Shown in pieces: positions 57,169 through 64,000 of a DNA stretch of 64,000 nt. This DNA comes from Primulina eburnea (Eukaryota > Streptophyta > Magnoliopsida > Lamiales > Gesneriaceae), in the NCBI RefSeq assembly GCF_022965805.1, contig NC_133109.1, positions 449,001 through 513,000 of the forward strand, read 5' to 3'. Position numbers and translations under genes: made by a program. The notes beneath the pieces were generated by a model. That model ran no database searches, was not told where the DNA came from, and worked only from the letters and a program-made list of their open reading frames with translations. Numbering within the stretch: the stretch's first letter is position 1; every line of letters starts with the position of its first letter.

Positions 57169-59688
57169 ATGAGAGGCATTCAATTTACACTGAGTAAACA
57201 CCAGAATCTTAGACTCGACAGAGCTTTAGAGCAACTAGAGTCGCTATCCTCAAAACAAAATTCTGACGCCTCCGTCACAGTGGCCGACGATATTTCTGTC
57301 AATAATGAAGACGCCATTCTCAAGTATTTTCAACCGTATCTTAATCCTCTACTTTTTTCATTTACTGCAGTGAAGAGCTTTTCCTAATTTTTATCATTTT
57401 GATCTTCTTTCTGTGGAATTAAGGGGCCATGGGACAACAGAGATGGACGGACGTGTGGTGGCGACCATATGCGGAGTGGTTGAGCGCGTGAACAAGCTTG
57501 TTTATGTTAGGACTTTGAGAGCCAGGTTCATTTTTGTTTTTAACCTGAATAGTTTGATCTTGACAATTGTATATTTATCTGTGTTTCATTTTGTCGTAGG
57601 TACAAGCCTGAAATTGGTGATATCATAGTCGGCCGTGTTATTGAGGTAATTTTTTTCTCTTGTGTCGTTCTTCATCGTCAGATTATTTAAACCCAATTTT
57701 AATGAGTATTGTTGACATTTTATAAAACCTGAATAGACATTAACAATTTATATTATGTATCATATCTGGTTCCTTTATGATATGAATCTGTTGTTTTATG
57801 TGAACTCTTAATGAGATCCATCAAGTGATGCAGATTTTTTTCGTTAATCTGCTTTTTTTTAAGAGAACCCCAAACGATGGGGGACTAAAGAGACCTGTCT
57901 ATAAAAATGAAGCATAAGTACACCGAGGGGGATCAAGCCTAACTGAAAAGCTTTTGTTCTTTTTGATTTAAGGTTGCACCAAAGCGCTGGAGATTGGAGA
58001 TCAACTTTAGCCAGGATGCAGTGTTGATGCTCTCGTCAATGAACCTGCCAGATGGCATCCAGGTACTTTTGGTGCTTTTGGTTTAAAATATTGTGAACAA
58101 TATGCGAGGAGTGCTGAAAGGATTAAGATACTGATGGTTGAGGTCGTTTTTTTTTTTGCTGCTGTGTCTTCTTTTTGCTGCATTGTTAGGAGTCAGCATA
58201 CACTTCTGAATATAGTTGGCTAAACAAGATTCTTGTTGAAGTTTTCATGCGCTATCCATGTGAAATTTCTAGTGGTAATTGGTTTCAATCCGACAACTGC
58301 AGTTTGTTGGGCCTCATTCATTCTTACTTCTGTGCTCGTTTTTGATTTCATGCATTTGGGTTTCAGAGACGAAGAACTGCAGTTGATGAACTCAATATGC
58401 GCAGTGTTTTTGAAGAGAATGATGTTCTCTGTGTAAGCTCCTTGAATATTCTTGTGCACGAACCAGCCGATCTCAAATTTTTATTTTTATGTGGTTTAGT
58501 ATTCTTGAAAGTTAATTCTGGCAAAACCCACTATATTTAGCAATCAAGGATGATATTTTCAGTTTGACATTATATATTGCCTCTTAAGTTTCTAACTGTT
58601 TCAGGCTGAAGTTCGTGGCTTCCAGCATGACGGCTGCCTACACCTACAAGCCAGAAGCCAGAAGTATGGAAAGGTTTGTTTATAATATTTGTTCAATATG
58701 TGAGCAGCAGTGGTGCGTTGTGTAACTATTTTCAGAAAACTATGATCTAATGGCGGTATTGATATTCCATTTGATCTAAAAAGTTGTTACAGCTATTATA
58801 CCAGTGAAGAATTCCATTGATACCATAGAATGCTTGATGAATCTTTAATCCAAAAGTATCGAAGATTTCCATTGATACCATAGAATGCTTGATGAATCTT
58901 TTATCCAAAAGTATTTTAAACTTGTTCATCACATTATCTGTGAAGATTTACGTTGGTACAATGTCAGAGATTTCTTCATAAATTTTCTTATACACCTAAT
59001 CGCAAAAACACGTTAGCATCACATATCTGTTTATCTTTGCAAGCATCCACCTTGATTATATTTACACAATCATGTTACGTTTGTCAAATCATCTTAATTT
59101 GCTTTTTGAAATTGGTGATCCTCGTGAAATAGTTGCAGCAAGTTCTCTGGGTAACCCATAACCTCAACTATCCTCATATCTATTCTAAAATTACTTGATT
59201 TTATGTTACTCAATTGCCTTCTCTTTTTGTTTCAGCTCAAGAGTGGTCAGTTACTTTCTGTTCCCCCTTATCTAGTGAAAAAACGTAAACAACATTTCTA
59301 CCATCTAGACCAATATGGAGTTGATCTGATACTGGGTTGTAATGGATTCATTTGGGTTGGTGAACATGTCGAAGTGAGAGACGACACGATAGACGATCTA
59401 TCAAACAAATCTGAAGAACAAAATAAATCTTGGAACATGATAAACGATGAAGAATCAGAAGAAACATGCACCCCACTTGAGACGAGGCAGCGCATATGCA
59501 GGACGGCAAATGCCATCCGAGTGTTGTCTACCTTAGGCTTCATGATCACAGTTGAAAATACAATGGAAGTCATTAATCTAAGCGTGGCTTTGAATGATGA
59601 CATACATGAGATGCTTGGTGCGGAGTTCTATGTTGTAGTTGCTGAGAAAGAGGCTGAACGTCGAAGCTTGTTATCAAAAAAGAGATGA
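57169..59688 (+). CDS. RRP4: Exosome complex component RRP4
   Basis: RRP4 is one of the S1/KH cap subunits of the RNA exosome and guides RNA into the complex for 3'-end processing and decay. Seven exons join in frame: 57169-57323, 57424-57525, 57600-57645, 57973-58062, 58367-58432, 58605-58673 and 59236-59688. The product has 326 residues (Arabidopsis about 322). N-terminal MRGIQFTLS is the conserved start. GHGTTEMDGRVVATICG and YVRTLRARYKPEIGDIIVGR form the N-terminal and S1 portions. RWRLEINFSQDAVLMLSSM and GFQHDGCLHLQARSQKYGK complete S1. IGCNGFIW in plants is LGCNGFIWVGEHVEV here, which opens the KH domain, and LETRQRICRTANAIRVLS follows. The acidic insert EEQNKSWNMINDEESEE is variable in the family. 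All domains are intact. Confidence 0.95.
58812..58921 (+). repeat. 55-bp tandem duplication in RRP4 intron 6
   Basis: Two consecutive copies of a 55-bp unit (TTCCATTGATACCATAGAAT onward), with only a few differences. It is a recent local duplication within the intron and does not touch the exons. Confidence 0.85.
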
Positions 59689-60078
59689 TTATCCAGATTT
59701 TGTTGCATAAACATCTTGTTTTGGAATTCTGTAGGATTATCAAGGACTTGAGAAGAGCAGTGTGAGATGATCAATTGCTGATGTCTTGATTTGATTACCT
59801 CTTTTTTGTTTGCCTGCATCACCATGAAATGATTAATTGCTGATGTCTTATTTTGCTTTCTTTGTTCATTACTAGTTTTGACGTACTTTTCGTGGGGAAA
59901 TAATGAAATTTGTGCTAGGGTTTCAAATCAAGGCTTGTTCAGTAGATAAATGGCTAATGAAGTCAATCATATGCGATTTTGTTTAGAGCCTTGTTTGTTG
60001 GCTCGGGTGTTACAAAAAGGATATATCGAGTATTGTAGATGCCATGACTTAATGCTTGGCTGTTTGTGGCCATGGGAA
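59689..60078. other. RRP4 3' UTR and spacer
   Basis: T-rich sequence after the RRP4 stop, with a phrase repeated about 70 bp apart (GATGATCAATTGCTGATGTCTTG near 59765 and GAAATGATTAATTGCTGATG near 59825). No gene seen. Confidence 0.45.
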
Positions 60079-60615
60079 ATTTAGTCCATCCATTAAGACA
60101 ACATTATCAGAACATTTTCAGTAAATCTTAATCAGATTATTTTTGTTATCTTTTTTATATTTTATGTATTTGATATCTAATTACTTTTATATTTTATGTA
60201 ATTAAGTGTAAACATTATAACACATCATGAAAATTGAGTATCAAATACATGAAATGTAGTGAATGTAAATACCAATGATCCAATCTAAATCCATATAGAT
60301 TCTATGCATTAATGAAGTTTTGTTTGGCACTTGATTTTCTCCATCCTTAGATGAGTTGGTTTTCTTTCCTTGATTGCGGTGTCTTTACAAATGAAACCCC
60401 ACCCGGTTCTCTGATCCCTCCCTCCTATACATATGTGGGTATTTGATGTGGCTTGATTTCTTGATCATAAATTAAAGATTTTTTTTATTGCATATTATTT
60501 ATTTTTTGAAAGCCACATTTATTAATTTTATAGCATGTAAACATTTACAATATTTGGGAAATATAACGAGGGTACAAAATCTTTGAATTCAAAAGAAACC
60601 CTTTGTTGACTGCCC
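60079..60615. repeat. 537-bp dispersed repeat, copy 2
   Basis: Matches 52399-52953 over its full length with small indels. Its right end, GTTGACTGCCC, abuts the splice acceptor of the NAC-factor remnant, so it may be intron sequence that was duplicated, or a repeat that replaced the upstream exons. Confidence 0.8.
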
Positions 60616-61452
60616 CAGACTTTGAAAAATTACTGGGCTTGTGTCCACCTATTCAGGAGCCACTGGAATGGAAAATCTTCTCTCCAATGCATTCACAGAT
60701 GCAAATGGAGCTTGGAAGCCCATACTTGTGTACCGATAGCTTCTCTGGGGAAATTAATGACGACCCAAATACTATTCCTTTCCAATATGGAACAAATGCT
60801 TCTGATATTGACATCTTCTTGGACTCCATTTTAAATGATCCAGAGGAGCCGAGCTGTGCGCTGACTGTATAAAAATCTGGTGGGTATAGCCCTGCAGTGG
60901 ACAGAAACAGCTCTTCCAGACCTGGAATCATGCATATTAAGGACACGCCAAACATCGAATCAAGTAAATGCCCATGATTCTGCTGAACATGGAATTGCTC
61001 CTAGGAGAATGCATTTGCAGATGATATTGGAAATTGGACCGGCTCAGTGCCCCCTTCGTGGAGATTCAAATGACATTAAAGTCAAAGATGAGGAAGAGTC
61101 AGCAGTGACTGAGGTGAGAACTTTTACCATACAAATGATCAAATATTAACAGTAAAGCCCATTCTAAGAATTATTTTTTTCACAATTTTGTTTTTTACAG
61201 GATGACGATTCTATGAATCTGCACACTTCGAATAAGCCAGAGGAACCAACATCAGATGAATCAAATCAAGAGAAACAGTCCAATGATTTGAGCGGAAGCG
61301 TAACTGTCAAATCCAAGAAACATGATAGAAGTCGTGAATATGTTCCTTCTGTCCGCTCCGGGATTGATCCCTATTTGTATGTGCCCAAGATAGTTGTCAC
61401 CACGAGTCTCGTCCTCGCACTTGTTGGGACATTGTGGTATCTTAGATTATGA
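60616..61452 (+). pseudogene. Membrane-tethered NAC transcription factor (NTL-like), 3' part only
   Basis: NTL factors have an N-terminal NAC DNA-binding domain, a long acidic middle and a C-terminal membrane anchor that is cut to release the factor. Only the end remains. The first piece (60616-61113) has PDFEKLLGLCPPIQEPLEW, DIDIFLDSILNDPEE, MHIKDTPNIES and RRMHLQMILEIGP. The second (61201-61452) reads from DDDSMNLHTSN to the anchor VVTTSLVLALVGTLWYL. The junction 61113/61201 is a clean GT-AG intron. An in-frame TAA follows CALTV at about 60870, and a frameshift lies near 60965. The NAC domain exons are absent; a repeat occupies their place. It is probably a pseudogene, although the last exon is intact. 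Confidence 0.8.
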
Positions 61453-62249
61453 ATCAAAGAGAACCGTTTTATTTTTGGGTAATATGACCAGATAAACAGT
61501 CTATAGCCTGACAAATGTTGTCTTGATTTCAGCATATATTGCATGTGGGGGAGTAAATTTTTTATTAGGACGACTGTCGTGTATAAATTAATAATGGATA
61601 TGATCTGATTTTGTTCCACTCAACGTTTCTGTTGTCTTGGTTTTTACACGCGCGTATAAAAAAAAACAAGATGGGTCGAGACCTACGCGCTAGCCAACTG
61701 CGCCACCACCCCTTGTTTTAACAGTGGAGTACATATATCTAAACTATTATTCATTACTAGTTACTATACTAAAGTGACCTGTTTAACATTTCAAAAAAAA
61801 AAAAAAGTGACCTGCACCACAGAGATTTTAGTTATTTGAAAGTACTAAATCTTTATTTATTTTCTGTAAGCCTAGATCCGGTTCTTTGAATGTACTGACT
61901 TACGAGGATACTGATTAACTGAAATTGAGATCCCAGACTCGTAGAAAATAAAACGTATGAGTACATATTTTCTTGTATTGATAGGCCGAAAGACAAACAT
62001 TTGGTCAGTAAGAAAATTCTTTGACATAGTAGACTTGTAATCTCAAAAGTTCGATTAGTTGACTTGGTTTATCTTAATGCATAGAGCCCCTTTTCTTGAT
62101 GCAACTAAATCCAAACAAAACAGGAAAGAAGACAATTCCATCGTCCACTGAAGCAATTAATATAGTGAATAACAGTGTACCGTTGATTCCAAATCATCAC
62201 CACAAAATGCATTCAACCTTGTGTGAAAATATAATAATCATGACTGAAT
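61453..62249. other. Intergenic, with tRNA-Met fragment
   Basis: AT-rich sequence between the NAC-factor remnant and the NAC-alpha gene on the other strand. Apart from the tRNA-like fragment at 61678-61712 nothing is recognised. The last 150 bases should be 3' UTR of the minus-strand gene. Confidence 0.4.
61678..61712 (-). pseudogene. tRNA-Met (elongator) 5' fragment
   Basis: The minus strand reads GGGGTGGTGGCGCAGTTGG followed by CTAGCGCGTAGGTCTC. This equals the first 35 bases of plant elongator tRNA-Met through the D arm, including the A box. The anticodon and T arms are missing. Seventeen bases later comes a run of T, a Pol III stop. It may be a tRNA pseudogene or the head of a tRNA-derived SINE. 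Confidence 0.7.
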
Positions 62250-63481
62250 TCAGGTTGTCAACTCCATGATGGCGCTCACAATGTCTCCATCGTGAGTCTT
62301 TAAAGCCTTCACAGCCTTGGCCTTGGAAACACCTGCTTGTGTCATCACCAAATCAATATCCCGAGCCTCGACTCCCGTCTCATCAACCTCCTCCTCTTCA
62401 TCATCCGCATGCACATGGCCAGCCGTAGCAGCACCTATTCCAGACTTGGCCATCACAGAGCCCATATCTGGCATCCTGAATTGTTGGGCAGCCTGTGACT
62501 GTAACTGAGAGCTCAAATCCTCGATTTTAGCCTCCCCAAAAATGACATAGGTCTCAGAATTCGGGCTTTTGAATACATCCGGTTTTGAGATGAAAAATAA
62601 CACCTGCAGTATCATTGATGTCGCGATTATACTAGCATCTGAAAATGTATATCACAAAAGGGAACAAAGAATGTAATAGGGGGATTACGTTTTTGGTTCT
62701 CTTGATTGTGACCCTGCTTACTCCAGTAACAGGTTTCATCCCTAGTTTCAGCATTGCCTTACGACTCTTCTTCTCGCTTCTGCTCTGCTTAGAACCTGTT
62801 CAATTCTCCAGCCAAAGAAACTCCACTTCAAGGACACCAGAAGCTCAAATTTTTTAACAAGCCAAAAGGTAAAAGAAATGCTGCAGAAAGTATTTCGAAT
62901 GTTGCCAAGCACAAGAATTTTTTTTATACAATTATTCTCAAGAATATATACTAGATAGAGAATCGGAACCAAAAATGAAAAAGAAAACGATCTGCGATAC
63001 AAAACAATAAGCAACATCCTAAATGCAGTACAAAAGAAAAAAAAACTGTAATCTATCATCCTAAATCAAACACAAATTGGCCAACAACAACGAGGATGTC
63101 CCGTGAAGTTCTCATGAAGCATAGAAAATTCGGATAACTAATCCATACAGCCCTATACTATTAATTTAGTATCACAAAACATGTAGATTTTTAGTAAACA
63201 AAGAAAACTAGATTCATGGCCAAAAGCTTTACATACAATCAGAAGAACAGGAGAAAAGAAAACACAAACCTTGGGTTCCATCTTCCTTGTCATCACCTTC
63301 ATCATCAGAATCGTCAGCTTCATCTTCGTTGTCATCATCTTCCTTCACATCCTCCACCAGCGGCTCATCCTTGAAAAAAAAATAAAGAAAAATCATCCCA
63401 ACTCATAAAACTCAGAAGAAAACTTGGAAAGAATACCTGCGTCTTTTTCTGGGATTCAATTTCTTCGACGGGACCCGGCAT
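62250..63481 (-). CDS. Nascent polypeptide-associated complex subunit alpha-like
   Basis: NAC-alpha pairs with NAC-beta (BTF3) at the ribosome exit tunnel, shields new chains and prevents wrong ER targeting. Four exons join in frame: 63437-63481, 63270-63369, 62689-62795 and 62250-62603. The product has 201 residues, the usual plant length. The N-terminus MPGPVEEIE is followed by a strongly acidic stretch (about 18-47). The NAC domain (about 50-115) contains [28 protein letters not shown] and [14 protein letters not shown]. The C-terminal UBA domain (about 160-200) has [19 protein letters not shown] and [11 protein letters not shown]. Nothing is missing. Despite the shared abbreviation it is unrelated to the NAC transcription factor next to it. 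Confidence 0.95.
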
Positions 63482-64000
63482 GACGCGTTTGTTCAGGAAC
63501 TAGGAATACAGCCAGCCACACCACAGGAGAAGATAGCTAAAGTTAGGTACGTGGAAGAAGAAGAAGAAGAAATCAAGATTGGATCTTTACTATCCTCTAG
63601 GGGTTGTCTTTACTATCCTCTAGGGTTGATTGGTAGTTTATGGGCTTCCTTCTTGGGTTCAAACAGGCAGGCGAAGAGTCCATATAAAATGGCCTTTTAC
63701 CATATACCCCTTATACAAATTTCTCCTCAAAAAATATATACAAATTTTACTTATTTGTTTACGATAAAATTTATTCAAATGCTTTAGACAACATATGACT
63801 TGAATAACTTAATAATGATATAAAAAAATATTTAGGAATAGCTTGCACGATTAGATGGGAAAATAAATTTGAAAAATTTACCACTAGATAATTTTCTTTC
63901 TAGGTGGATGGTTATTTTGTTTATACACTTAAAATTATTTAAGAAAAAAAAACAACTTGCAAGATAGTAAGTCAATTTCGACCCATCTTCATGTAAACTT
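63482..64000. other. 5' region of the NAC-alpha gene, AT-rich
   Basis: The part next to 63482 should be the leader and promoter of the minus-strand gene. A short direct repeat (TTTACTATCCTCTAGGG twice, 63586-63624) is visible. No other gene seen. Confidence 0.4.

Noticed and set aside
60616..63481. The NAC transcription factor remnant and NAC-alpha as one functional cluster
   Set aside because: They share an abbreviation only. One is a plant-specific DNA-binding family, the other a ribosome-bound chaperone, and they lie on opposite strands.

Overview
The window is nuclear DNA of a flowering plant, most likely an asterid eudicot (Lamiales is my guess from overall resemblance, not proven). It is AT-rich, has intron-split genes with GT-AG junctions, plant-only gene families (a GRF transcription factor with a miR396 site, a CID/PAM2 RNA-binding protein, plastid pyridoxal reductase), a plant tRNA-Leu and many plant transposon families. 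Six host genes have complete exon models that close in frame: cytochrome b5 (8179-9597, +), pyridoxal reductase PLR1 (12396-15429, -), a GRF (36640-38469, +), a CID8-13 type PABC-interacting RRM protein (40287-43404, -), exosome RRP4 (57169-59688, +) and nascent polypeptide-associated complex alpha (62250-63481, -). There is one intact tRNA-Leu(AAG) and one broken membrane-tethered NAC transcription factor (60616-61452). The host genes are unrelated in function; this is ordinary plant gene order, not a cluster.

Most of the rest is mobile DNA in layers. 0.7-6.6 kb and 30.6-36.0 kb hold two decayed, same-orientation copies of one endogenous caulimovirid (plant pararetrovirus), both on the minus strand. 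Their order is coat/zinc knuckle, movement, protease, RT, RNase H, transactivator-like, as in cavemo-/solendovirus-type genomes. Copy A has lost the movement/protease segment and carries a 1.33 kb foreign insertion; copy B keeps that segment and the tRNA-Met primer site.

6.6-7.6 kb holds a 182-bp Mutator-like MITE split by a hAT MITE. Two complete siblings (39.5 and 55.6 kb) and one fragment (10.9 kb) show the uninterrupted state. 15.7-19.4 kb is a 3.67 kb fold-back element with arms of about 1.7 kb and a perfect 9-bp target duplication. 20.4-29.1 kb is a dead hAT (DUF4371-type) transposase gene broken by a hAT MITE and by a decayed 6.1 kb Ty1/copia element. 45.7-53.5 kb is a patchwork of Ty3/gypsy gag-protease remains, a minus-strand LTR with primer site, a truncated copia element and a repeat shared with 60.1 kb. 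53.9-56.3 kb has two CACTA subterminal arrays, a hAT MITE and a Mutator-like MITE.

I found no CRISPR, operon or bacterial feature and no clearly new enzymatic system. The most unusual structures are the long-arm fold-back element, the pair of pararetrovirus copies with different lesions, the multi-layer transposon nests whose target sites can be read directly, and a cluster of GCGCATATGCGC palindromes.
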